A stretch of 64,000 nucleotides of DNA from Pseudescherichia sp032055545. GTDB lineage: Bacteria; Pseudomonadota; Gammaproteobacteria; Enterobacterales; Enterobacteriaceae. Position 1 is the stretch's first letter; every line of letters starts with the position of its first letter. Both the position numbers and the translations under genes were made by a program. The stretch spans positions 1 to 64,000 of the forward strand of contig DAMBQR010000012.1 in assembly GCA_032055545.1 (NCBI GenBank). Reading direction: 5' to 3'. The notes beneath the pieces are model-generated. The model was not told the DNA's origin. It saw only the letters and a list, made by a program, of their open reading frames with translations, and did not search any database. Shown here piece after piece: positions 1 to 7,814 of the stretch.

Positions 1-737
1 ACCACCACGGCGGCCACCGGCAGCGCCCACAGGCCATAGTGGCGCTTAGGCGGTGCAGGCATAGCCGCAACGGCGGCAGGGGGGGAAACCGGCGCGGGCT
101 GAGGCTCAGGCTGCGGCGGCTCGGCAGGCTGCTGGGTGCTCATCTCTGGCACGGTGGCCAGCAGCGGCTCATCGGCTCTGCTGAAGGCTGCCACGGCAGG
201 CGCTTCCTCTGCCTCGTCGCTCTCCTCCGGCATCACGATAGCGGGCGCGGGCGGCTCCTCTTCACGCAGGCAGGCAAGAACGTCATCGCGGGCGCTCTCG
301 TTGAGATCGACAAAACCCCAGAAGGTAATAACCGGTTTGCCATCCACCAGGAAGACGTGGTTCACGCCGGGGAACTGTAGCGCTTTCGCCAGTAGCGAGC
401 CAAAAAGCTGCTGGGCGGTTTTTGGCGACTGCAGGCTTTTGCGGCTTAGGGCCGCGGCGCTGTCGAGAGTGCTCTCAAGAAAGCGCAGGGCGCGGAAGCG
501 GGACTCATCGTCAGCGGCCTTCCAGCTTACCGCCCGGCCTTCGACCGGGGAGTACCAGTCCACGCGATCGCCGTTGTCGTTAATCTGCGGTATGGCGAGG
601 CAGTCCACCATCGCCTGCTGCTTGCGCAGGCGTAACGCTTCACGAATTTGCAATGCCGAATCAAAGACGGCCTGGCCGCCGCCGCCGACGGCCTGAAAAT
701 CATCCAGATCGCCGCTGCGCAAGAGAGTTTTTGCCAC
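1..737 (-). CDS. srfA: SrfA-family protein, N-terminal part (runs off window start)
   Basis: The reverse-strand frame is open from a GTG at 737 to the window edge, about 245 residues. I chose the GTG because an in-frame TGA lies just upstream and a GGGATGA-like ribosome site precedes it; the ATG-initiated frames here give shadow proteins. The protein begins VAKTLLRSGDLDDF and resembles what I remember of SrfA, first gene of the Salmonella srfABC operon, a putative virulence locus of unclear biochemistry. It is soluble and acidic, followed by a Pro/Ala-rich linker and the beginning of a hydrophobic segment (about residue 237 on), so probably membrane-anchored. The C-terminus and any srfB/srfC lie outside. 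The name is a family-level recollection; the reading frame is certain. Confidence 0.65.
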   Translation of the reverse strand, partial: MAKTLLRSGDLDDFQAVGGGGQAVFDSALQIREALRLRKQQAMVDCLAIPQINDNGDRVDWYSPVEGRAVSWKAADDESRFRALRFLESTLDSAAALSRKSLQSPKTAQQLFGSLLAKALQFPGVNHVFLVDGKPVITFWGFVDLNESARDDVLACLREEEPPAPAIVMPEESDEAEEAPAVAAFSRADEPLLATVPEMSTQQPAEPPQPEPQPAPVSPPAAVAAMPAPPKRHYGLWALPVAAVV

Positions 738-1014
738 ATTTTCATCCCATAGACTTCTTCACGCCTCTACTTTACGAGATGTAATAGCAAGCAAACGGTG
801 GAAGAGAGGCTAAAAGCGGTGAATTCTCGCGGCATTGCGGGAGCGCTTTTCGCTTGACGTTTGCGGAATGACTTAAGGCAAACTAAAAGGTGGCGAAAGG
901 TGAAGAAATCAGCAAAATCAGCTGCTTTGGCATAACCTGATAGTGATTCGTTATTTGCCTCATTTCGGCTGCTATGCTGAGATCACGTTTTAATAAAATA
1001 ATAAGGTTTTAATT

Positions 1015-2628
1015 ATGTTTTCAGGAAATCTGTCTACCGGCAAAACGCTGCTCGCGCTGGCGCTCAGCACGCTTCTTCCAACAAGTGCGGCCTGGGCGGC
1101 GGCAAAAGATACCATCATCTACTGCTCCGAAGCCTCTCCGGAATCCTTTAACCCGCAGATCGCCAGCTCTGGCCCCAGCTTTGTTGCCAGCTCGCAGACG
1201 CTCTATAACCGCCTGATCAACTTCGATCCGGTAAAGAATACGCCGGTGCCATCGCTGGCGACCAGCTGGACTATCTCCCCGGACGGTAAGACCTATACCT
1301 TTACCCTGCGCCAGGGCGTTAAATTCAACAGCAATAAATTCTTCAAGCCTACCCGCGACTTTAACGCCGATGATGTGATCTTCTCGGTGCTGCGTCAGAA
1401 GGATGCTAACCATCCGTATCACAACGTCTCTCAGGGTAACTACGAATATTTCAATGATGTCGGCCTCGACAAGCTGATCAAAGAGGTGAAGAAGGTTGAT
1501 GACTACCACGTCCAGTTTGTGCTGAACGAACCGAACGCTGCTTTCCTTGCCGACTGGGGCATGGACTTTGCCTCGATTCTCTCTGCGGAATACGCGGATG
1601 CGATGCTGAAAAAGGGGACGCCGGAGAACGTCGATACCTGGCCGATCGGTACCGGCCCTTATGCGCTCCAGCAGTACAATCGTGACGCGCTGATCCGCTA
1701 TATCGCTAACCCGAACTACTGGGACGGTGAGGTGCCGACGAAGCATCTGATCTTCTCTATCACGCCAAATGTTGAAACGCGGCTGGCGAAGCTGCAAACC
1801 AACGAGTGCCAGATCATCCCTGCGCCGTCTCCGGTTCAGTTCGACGTGATCAAAAAGAATAAGGATCTGGCCCTGCACTCGGTAGATGCGCTGAACGTCG
1901 GTTATCTGGCGTTTAACACCGAGAAAAAACCGTTTGATAACGTGCTGGTGCGTCAGGCCCTGAACTATGCCACGGACAAAAATGCCATTGTTAACGCCGT
2001 CTTCTTAGGCTCCGGCACCGTTGCAAAATCGCCGCTGCCGCCGAACATGCTTGGCTTTAATAAAGATCTGAAAGATTACCCCTATGATCCAGAGAAGGCC
2101 AAAGCGCTGCTGAAGCAGGCGGGTCTGGAGCAGGGCGCAGAGGTCACGCTGTGGTCTATGCCGGTCCAGCGTCCCTACAACCCGAACTCGAAGCGTATTG
2201 CCGAGATGATCCAGAGCGACTGGGCGAAGGTAGGCGTGAAGGCCAAAATCGTCTCCTATGAGTGGGGCGAATATCTCTCCGGAATGCGCAAAGGCGAGCA
2301 CGACTCAGCTCTGTTTGGCTGGATGTCTGACAACGGCGATCCAGACAACTTTGCCGACGTGCTGCTGGGCTGCGACAGCATTGAAACCGGCTCGAACGCC
2401 GCGCGCTGGTGTGATAAAACCTACGACGGGCTGGTAAAAAAAGCCAAGCTTACCTCCGTGCCGGAGGATCGCGCGAAGCTCTACTCTCAGGCGCAGGAGG
2501 TGTTCTATCAGCAGGCGCCGTGGATCGCGCTGGCAAACGGTAAAACGTTCTATGCCACCCGCAGCAACGTAACCGGGTATAGTGTTAGCCTGATGGGCAG
2601 TGATTTCTCAAAAGCCAAAATCAACTAA
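1015..2628 (+). CDS. DppA-like periplasmic oligopeptide/dipeptide-binding protein
   Basis: A 537-residue solute-binding protein of SBP family 5. An N-terminal signal peptide (hydrophobic core at about residues 10-28, cut after AWA) is followed by the family signature region and an even match along the whole length to E. coli DppA, including the NADDV, KLQTNECQ and MPVQRPYNPN stretches. It should bind short peptides or a similar ligand in the periplasm and deliver it to a membrane permease. No permease or ATPase gene of the dpp type follows; the next gene is ydcY, 17 bp downstream. It is therefore an orphan binding protein, presumably using the DppBCDF translocator encoded elsewhere (inference). 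Differences from DppA in the binding region leave the ligand open. Confidence 0.88.
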   Translation: MFSGNLSTGKTLLALALSTLLPTSAAWAAAKDTIIYCSEASPESFNPQIASSGPSFVASSQTLYNRLINFDPVKNTPVPSLATSWTISPDGKTYTFTLRQGVKFNSNKFFKPTRDFNADDVIFSVLRQKDANHPYHNVSQGNYEYFNDVGLDKLIKEVKKVDDYHVQFVLNEPNAAFLADWGMDFASILSAEYADAMLKKGTPENVDTWPIGTGPYALQQYNRDALIRYIANPNYWDGEVPTKHLIFSITPNVETRLAKLQTNECQIIPAPSPVQFDVIKKNKDLALHSVDALNVGYLAFNTEKKPFDNVLVRQALNYATDKNAIVNAVFLGSGTVAKSPLPPNMLGFNKDLKDYPYDPEKAKALLKQAGLEQGAEVTLWSMPVQRPYNPNSKRIAEMIQSDWAKVGVKAKIVSYEWGEYLSGMRKGEHDSALFGWMSDNGDPDNFADVLLGCDSIETGSNAARWCDKTYDGLVKKAKLTSVPEDRAKLYSQAQEVFYQQAPWIALANGKTFYATRSNVTGYSVSLMGSDFSKAKIN

Positions 2629-2645
2629 CAGATACAGGAGAGGAT

Positions 2646-2879
2646 ATGTCGCATTTGGAAGAGGTGGTCGCACATGTGGATGACGTTATCAAGGAGAGCG
2701 TGATTGCACATATGAACGAGCTGCTGGTCGCGCTCAGCGATGACGCAGAGCTGAGCCGGGAAGATCGCTACGCCCAGCAGCAGCGTCTGCGCAATGCCAT
2801 CGCCCACCACGGACGGCACCACAAGGAAGAGTTGGAGGCGCGTCGCGAACAGCTCACCAAAGATGGCATTATTCTCTAG
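2646..2879 (+). CDS. ydcY: YdcY, small DUF2526 protein
   Basis: A 77-residue acidic, highly helical protein, nearly identical in pattern to E. coli YdcY (starts MSHLEEVVAHVDDVI, then a SREDRYAQQQRLR block). ATG is preceded by AGGAGAGG. In E. coli ydcY lies beside ydcZ, as here. No function is established; no signal peptide or membrane segment is visible. It follows the DppA-like gene by 17 bp and may be co-transcribed. A REP-like element follows the stop. Confidence 0.9.
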   Translation: MSHLEEVVAHVDDVIKESVIAHMNELLVALSDDAELSREDRYAQQQRLRNAIAHHGRHHKEELEARREQLTKDGIIL

Positions 2880-2893
2880 CTTTTAGTGCTAAC

Positions 2894-2925
2894 GCCGGGC
2901 GGCGCTCACGCTTGCCCGGCCTACG
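2894..2925. repeat. REP-like palindromic element
   Basis: Imperfect GC-rich palindrome with arms GCCGGGC and GCCCGGC around a short loop, ending in CCTACG, the typical form of enterobacterial REP units. It lies between the convergent ydcY and ydcZ genes, the usual REP location. A related unit is at 38568-38599. Confidence 0.75.
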
Positions 2926-2936
2926 CGACTACGCAA

Positions 2937-3386
2937 TTACCACTGCCGTCTGGCCACTAACCACGCGCCAATCACCAGCAGCACCGCCCCGCACACTGGG
3001 CCGGCCAGCGCCCGCAAAGGTACGCCGTGGCTTTTCACCAGATCCATCACCAGACCGCCGATCAGCTGGCTAGCGACCAGCACCGCAATGGTGGTCGCCG
3101 CGCCCACGTACTGATAGCCGCTGATGCTGGCAAAAACAAAAAACGACCCGAGCAGGCCAGGGATCAGCGTCCACCAGCGTACCGTTGCCGCCAGCTCGCT
3201 AAACCCGGCCAGGCCATACTTGATCAGCAGAATAGAGACAAACAGAACGATACCCACCAACGAGTTGAGCAGCATCGCAATCAACACGGTGGAGGAGGAC
3301 TGGGTGATACGCACCATCAGCGTATTTTGCACGACCAGCCCGATACCCGCCGCTGCCAGGAACAGCAGGGTCAACGACGAGTTCAT
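2937..3386 (-). CDS. ydcZ: YdcZ, DMT-type inner-membrane protein (DUF606)
   Basis: A 149-residue protein with four to five hydrophobic helices, matching the DUF606/YdcZ branch of the drug/metabolite transporter superfamily, which has half-length proteins. Glycine-rich helices and the pattern VASQLIGGLVMDL fit the family. The substrate is unknown. Its ATG overlaps the stop of mnaT (ATGA), so the two are translated as a coupled pair, as in E. coli. Confidence 0.85.
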   Translation of the reverse strand: MNSSLTLLFLAAAGIGLVVQNTLMVRITQSSSTVLIAMLLNSLVGIVLFVSILLIKYGLAGFSELAATVRWWTLIPGLLGSFFVFASISGYQYVGAATTIAVLVASQLIGGLVMDLVKSHGVPLRALAGPVCGAVLLVIGAWLVARRQW

Positions 3387-3901
3387 GCGATAGCGTCCGG
3401 TTCGCTGCGGTCGTCCAGCTGCAGCTGCATAAAGGTGAGGTCGAGCCAGCGGCCAAACTTGGTGCCGACCTGCGGCATCTGGGCGGTGGTCACAAAGCCC
3501 AGCTTCTCATGCAGATGAATAGAGGCCGCATTCTGCGACTCGATCCCGGCAACCATCACATGCTTACCGATGCGTTTTGCCTCCTCAATCAGCCTAACCA
3601 TTAGCGCCTGGCCCAGGCCTTTCCCCTGATGATCCGGGTGAATATAGACCGAGTGCTCCACCGTATGGCGGAAGCCGTCGAAGGCGCGCCAGTCGCCGAA
3701 GGCCGCGTAGCCGGCGATCTCACCGCTCTCTTCGCTGACCAGCACCGGGTAGCCCATCAGGGTACGGGCCTCAAACCAGGCGATACGGTTGTCAGCGTCA
3801 ACGGTCTGGTCGTTCCAGATAGCGGCGGTGTGTAAGACGGCGTGGTTGTAGATAGCGGCGATAGCGGCGCAGTCGTCTTTGTCCGCGTAGCGAATGGTCA
3901 T
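3383..3901 (-). CDS. mnaT: L-amino acid/methionine derivative N-acetyltransferase MnaT
   Basis: A 172-residue GNAT acetyltransferase closely matching E. coli MnaT (YncA), which acetylates toxic methionine analogues such as methionine sulfoximine and sulfone using acetyl-CoA. The acetyl-CoA loop QGKGLG is at about residues 92-97 and the C-terminal block GTKFGRWLDLTFMQLQL is conserved. It is the first gene of a two-gene minus-strand unit with ydcZ. The upstream 178 bp to the divergent curA should contain both promoters. Confidence 0.9.
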   Translation of the reverse strand: MTIRYADKDDCAAIAAIYNHAVLHTAAIWNDQTVDADNRIAWFEARTLMGYPVLVSEESGEIAGYAAFGDWRAFDGFRHTVEHSVYIHPDHQGKGLGQALMVRLIEEAKRIGKHVMVAGIESQNAASIHLHEKLGFVTTAQMPQVGTKFGRWLDLTFMQLQLDDRSEPDAIA

Positions 3902-4079
3902 GCTTAAAACCTCAGAGAATATGCACGGGATAGTCTGATATGAATACTATTACAGAGGCGATAAATCAACGCTTTGCCTGGGCAGTTTCGCTTCGGGGGA
4001 TGATGACGCAGAATGCCAAAGCAAAGAGAGGCTTAAGACGCTACGCTGAAAGGATGTTTAACCGTTAAAGGAGACGACC

Positions 4080-5117
4080 GTGAGTCAAGAACAACAGCTT
4101 AACCGCCAGTGGCTACTGGCATCCCGCCCGCATGGCGCGCCGGTTGCTGAAAACTTTCGCCTCGAAGAGCGCGATATTCCTACCCCAAAATCCGGCCAGC
4201 TGCTGCTGCGTACCGTCTATCTCTCTCTCGATCCCTACATGCGCGGGCGCATGAGCGATGAACCCTCCTATGCCGATCCGGTTAACATTGGCGACGTGAT
4301 GTGCGGCGGGACGGTGAGCCAGGTGGTGACGTCTGAGCACCCTGACTATGCCGAAGGAGATTGGGTGCTGGGCTACGACGGCTGGCAAGCGTATGCCCTA
4401 TCGAACGGCGAGGGGCTGGTCAAGCTGGACAAGAGCCTGGAGCACCCCTCCTGGGCGTTGGGGGTGCTGGGGATGCCCGGCTTTACTGCCTACATGGGGC
4501 TGCTGGACATTGGTCAGCCTAAGTCAGGCGAGACACTAGTGGTCGCAGCAGCAACCGGTCCGGTAGGGGCGACGGTCGGGCAGATTGGCAAGATCAAAGG
4601 CCTGCGGGTGGTGGGTGTCGCGGGCGGTGAAGAGAAGTGCCGTCACGCCGTCGAGACGCTGGGCTTTGACGCCTGTATCGATCATCACGCCGATGACTTT
4701 GCCGAACAGCTTAAAAACGCCTGTCCGCAGGGGATTGATGTCTATTATGAAAACGTCGGGGGTAAAGTGTTCGATGCGGTGCTGCCGCTGCTGAATACCG
4801 CCGCCCGGGTGCCGGTCTGTGGTCTGGTCAGCGGCTATAACGCAACCGACCTGCCGCCGGGACCGGATCGCCTGCCGCTGTTGATGGGCACAATTTTGAA
4901 AAAGCGTATCCGGATGCAGGGATTTATCATTACTCAGGACTATGGCGACCGTATCGACGAGTTTCAGCAGGAGATGGGGAAATGGGTTCAGGAGGGCAAA
5001 ATCCACTATCGCGAGCAGATCGTTGACGGGCTGGAAAATGCACCAGAGGCATTTATCGGTCTGCTGGAAGGTAAAAACTTTGGCAAAGTCGTCGTCCGTG
5101 TAGCTACGGAGAAATAG
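4080..5117 (+). CDS. curA: NADPH-dependent curcumin/dihydrocurcumin reductase
   Basis: A 345-residue zinc-independent medium-chain dehydrogenase/reductase, matching E. coli CurA (YncB). The Rossmann fold has an AATGPVGATVGQIGKI motif (about residues 156-171) and there are no MDR zinc cysteines. It reduces the double bonds of curcumin and probably other enones with NADPH. The start is a GTG at 4080, eight bases after AAGGAGACG. It stands alone, divergent from mnaT, with mcbR 247 bp downstream. Confidence 0.9.
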   Translation: MSQEQQLNRQWLLASRPHGAPVAENFRLEERDIPTPKSGQLLLRTVYLSLDPYMRGRMSDEPSYADPVNIGDVMCGGTVSQVVTSEHPDYAEGDWVLGYDGWQAYALSNGEGLVKLDKSLEHPSWALGVLGMPGFTAYMGLLDIGQPKSGETLVVAAATGPVGATVGQIGKIKGLRVVGVAGGEEKCRHAVETLGFDACIDHHADDFAEQLKNACPQGIDVYYENVGGKVFDAVLPLLNTAARVPVCGLVSGYNATDLPPGPDRLPLLMGTILKKRIRMQGFIITQDYGDRIDEFQQEMGKWVQEGKIHYREQIVDGLENAPEAFIGLLEGKNFGKVVVRVATEK

Positions 5118-5190
5118 AGTTAAGCAATAGTAAAATGCTTAATAAAAAATCCTGCAATTTTACCTATTATTGTCTTTAATTAAGCATAGC

Positions 5191-5222
5191 TACATCAGCG
5201 AAGCGTAAGTTTCGCTGATGTA
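5191..5222. terminator. 12-bp perfect hairpin in the curA-mcbR gap
   Basis: Arms 5191-5202 and 5211-5222 are exactly complementary, with an 8-base loop. No real U tract follows on either strand (TATTAATAT on plus), so it may be a weak terminator for curA, an RNA-stability hairpin or an operator for the GntR regulator downstream. The same gap has TTAAGCA/TGCTTAA repeats at 5120-5142. Confidence 0.45.
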
Positions 5223-5364
5223 TATTAATATGCATAATTAATAACTTTTAGTTCTAACGTTTTGCGTTAATCCAATACCAGGCTTCTCTCTACCTACTAT
5301 ATCTTATGGTTCGTGTGCGAATAATCACACGATTGGGTGAAAAGTAATAAGTATTCGACAGGAC

Positions 5365-6036
5365 ATGAATATGCTTGATTTGGAAAAAGCGCAGCGTCTG
5401 AGCCTCACTCAGCAGGTTGAAGTTAGTTTAAAAAATGCGTTAATCGTCGGTGCGCTCAAGCCTGGCGCACGGCTGATTACAAAAGAAATTGCTGACCAGC
5501 TCGGAACCAGTATTACCCCCGTACGCGAGGCGTTGCTACGTTTAGTCTCCTCGGGCGCGCTGCATGCTACTCCCGCCCAGGCCTTTCTGGTTCCGGAAGT
5601 GAGCCAGCAGACCCACCGTGAGATAACTGAAATACGTAAGCAGCTGGAATCAATGGCCGTCAGTGCCGCCTGTAGCAAAATGACTGATGAGAAGCTGCAG
5701 CAGCTGCGGCTGCTGGCGACGACGTTTAACGAAGCCCGACTGGGTGGGAACGTGGAGCAGGCGCTGCAGGCCAACCGAAGCTTTCGTTTCCGCCTGTACG
5801 AATATGCTGAGATGCCGACGCTGCTGTCGCTAATCGAGCAGCTGTGGGTACGCATTGGCCCCTGTTTTAACCATCTCTATCCGGTCTCGCAAGAGCTGGC
5901 CCACGGTCACCATGATTATGTCGATCTGTTAGACGCCCTGGAGAGAGGCGACAGCGCCGCCAGTCAAAAGTCTATTCTCTGCGTCATTGATATGGGCGTA
6001 AACATTGTTCAACCGCAATTTAACGCGGCACCTTAG
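5365..6036 (+). CDS. mcbR: McbR, GntR-family (FadR-type) transcriptional regulator
   Basis: A 223-residue GntR regulator: an N-terminal winged helix (residues about 10-75, with the conserved GALKPGARLITKE and TPVREALLRLVS stretches) and an all-helical FCD-type effector domain. It matches E. coli McbR (YncC), which represses mcbA and controls biofilm and colanic acid. GGACATG precedes the start; a second in-frame ATG two codons on is an alternative. The neighbours (curA upstream, pqqU-yncE downstream) are as in E. coli, except that a chemoreceptor gene separates mcbR from pqqU. Confidence 0.88.
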   Translation: MNMLDLEKAQRLSLTQQVEVSLKNALIVGALKPGARLITKEIADQLGTSITPVREALLRLVSSGALHATPAQAFLVPEVSQQTHREITEIRKQLESMAVSAACSKMTDEKLQQLRLLATTFNEARLGGNVEQALQANRSFRFRLYEYAEMPTLLSLIEQLWVRIGPCFNHLYPVSQELAHGHHDYVDLLDALERGDSAASQKSILCVIDMGVNIVQPQFNAAP

Positions 6037-6132
6037 CCCGTCTATTAACATCGCTTTGTCACGGCTTCCCTGATTAGTTTGCATCAGGGAAGCATCGCCA
6101 TCACATTTTTACTCTTCTCCCTGCCGATCGCG

Positions 6133-6159
6133 TTAATTACCCGCCGCCCTTGCCGATAA
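6133..6159 (+). promoter_or_regulatory. FliA (sigma-28) type promoter of the chemoreceptor gene
   Basis: A GCCGATAA at 6152-6159 matches the sigma-28 -10 consensus at all eight positions. An 8-mer 11 bases upstream (TTAATTAC, 6133-6140) matches TAAAGTTT at only four. It lies 51 bp before the start of a methyl-accepting chemotaxis gene, the expected class of target. Confidence 0.65.
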
Positions 6160-6210
6160 CCCTTTTATGCGCAGTTGGGCGCTAACATTTTGCTTGAGCA
6201 AGGAGAGGGT

Positions 6211-7761
6211 ATGTTTTTAAACCGGCGATTACGCGATATCACCATCAGCAAAAAACTGTCGGTGGGATTTGGTCTGGTTCTACTGCTGGTGGCAATTGCC
6301 ACGATCCTCAGCGTGATGCGTTTTAAGGAGATCCGCAGCGTCTATGATAAAACTAACCTTATATATAATATTAATATTGAAGTATTTCAGGCCAAAATAA
6401 ATCGTCTGAAATATTTTTACAGCGGTGATGAAAAATCGGGCCAGGCGCTGGCGAATTATGTCAACCATGCCGCAGAGCTTACCGCTTCCGCAAAAGATCT
6501 TGCCTGGACCGAGGCTGAAACAGCGCTGCTCCACACCCTTGCGGCGCATCTTGGCGACTTTCAGACCAGCGTGAGCGCTATGCAGAGCGCCACCGCCGCG
6601 CTCAATCCGCTGCGTGCCGCCGGAACTCAGGCCGGCAGCGCAGAGATGCAGCAGCTCCAGGCCGCGGAGGATCGGGTTAAGGTTGCCGGAGATAACAGCA
6701 GCGCCGATATCAAGCTCATTATCGCCTCGGTTAAGATCCATAACGATGAGCTGGCCTACAGCTCCAGCACCGTGACCGCCATAATTGGCGGCGTTGCCAT
6801 TCTGTTCGGCATTATGGTTTCGTGGTGGGTGATCCGCCAGATTACCCGCCCGGTGCAGCACAATTTGAGGCTGGCGGAGCGCATCGCCAGCGGCGATCTC
6901 AGCTCGGCGATAGAGGCTCAGGGTGGCGACGAGCTGGGTAAACTCACCGGGGCGATGGCGAAGATGAATCTCCGCCTGCGGGAGATGATCCACGAGGTGC
7001 GCAGCAGCGTCGCCCGGGTCTCCCACGCGGCCAGCGAAATTGCCGACGGCAATACCGATCTCTCCTCACGTACCGAGCAGCAGGCAGCTGCCGTCGTGCA
7101 GACCGCGGCTAGCATGGAGGAGCTGACGGCGACGGTAAGGAACAATGCCGATAACGCCCGCCATGCCAGCAAACTGGCCGCCGAGGCCTCCAGCACCGCC
7201 AGCCAGGGCGGCAGCGTCATGCGCGACGTGGTTAATACCATGGGTGATATTCACGCCAGCTCCCAAAAAATCGCTGATATTACCGCGGTGATCAACAGCA
7301 TTGCTTTCCAGACAAACATCCTGGCGCTGAACGCGGCGGTAGAAGCTGCGCGGGCGGGTGAACAGGGGCGGGGCTTTGCGGTGGTCGCCAGCGAGGTGCG
7401 CAGCCTCTCCCAGCGCAGCTCCCAGGCGGCAAAAGATATTGAACAGCTGATCGGCGAGTCGGTATCCCGCATCAGCACCGGCAGCGAGCTGGTGGCGAAG
7501 GCGGGGCAGACCATGGAGCAGGTGGTGGATGCGGTGACCCGGGTAAACAATATTATGGGCGAGATCTCCTCCGCGTCGGAGGAGCAGAGTCGGGGTATTG
7601 AGCAGATTGCCCGCGCGGTAGGCGAGCTGGACAGCACTACCCAGCAGAATGCCACCCTGGTCAGCGCCTCGTCACTGGCGGCGGGATCGCTGGAAGAGCA
7701 GGCCCAGCTGCTGGCCCAGCTGGTAGCGGCGTTCCGTCTGGATCGGCCGGTATCAGCCTAA
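6211..7761 (+). CDS. Methyl-accepting chemotaxis protein
   Basis: A 516-residue transmembrane chemoreceptor. The start at 6211 is set by AGGAGAGGGT immediately upstream; a TTG further up is in frame but has no ribosome site. Order: TM1 (residues about 15-35), a short periplasmic helical domain (about 36-180), TM2 (about 190-212), HAMP, then the cytoplasmic signalling bundle with the hairpin-tip core IAFQTNILALNAAVEAARAG. The C-terminus ends FRLDRPVSA without the NWETF-type pentapeptide, so it probably relies on other receptors for CheR/CheB docking. It is not between these neighbours in E. coli K-12. The ligand is unknown. Confidence 0.9.
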   Translation: MFLNRRLRDITISKKLSVGFGLVLLLVAIATILSVMRFKEIRSVYDKTNLIYNINIEVFQAKINRLKYFYSGDEKSGQALANYVNHAAELTASAKDLAWTEAETALLHTLAAHLGDFQTSVSAMQSATAALNPLRAAGTQAGSAEMQQLQAAEDRVKVAGDNSSADIKLIIASVKIHNDELAYSSSTVTAIIGGVAILFGIMVSWWVIRQITRPVQHNLRLAERIASGDLSSAIEAQGGDELGKLTGAMAKMNLRLREMIHEVRSSVARVSHAASEIADGNTDLSSRTEQQAAAVVQTAASMEELTATVRNNADNARHASKLAAEASSTASQGGSVMRDVVNTMGDIHASSQKIADITAVINSIAFQTNILALNAAVEAARAGEQGRGFAVVASEVRSLSQRSSQAAKDIEQLIGESVSRISTGSELVAKAGQTMEQVVDAVTRVNNIMGEISSASEEQSRGIEQIARAVGELDSTTQQNATLVSASSLAAGSLEEQAQLLAQLVAAFRLDRPVSA

Positions 7762-7795
7762 AAAAATGCCCGGTAGCGATAAGGCTACCGGGCAT
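7760..7795 (-). terminator. Intrinsic terminator of pqqU, shared with the chemoreceptor gene
   Basis: A perfect 12-bp stem (7766-7777 with 7784-7795, 6-base loop). Read on the minus strand it is followed by a run of seven T. It lies between the converging chemoreceptor and pqqU genes and its hairpin would also act on the plus strand. Confidence 0.85.
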
Positions 7796-7814
7796 CAGCA
7801 GAGACGATTACGCT

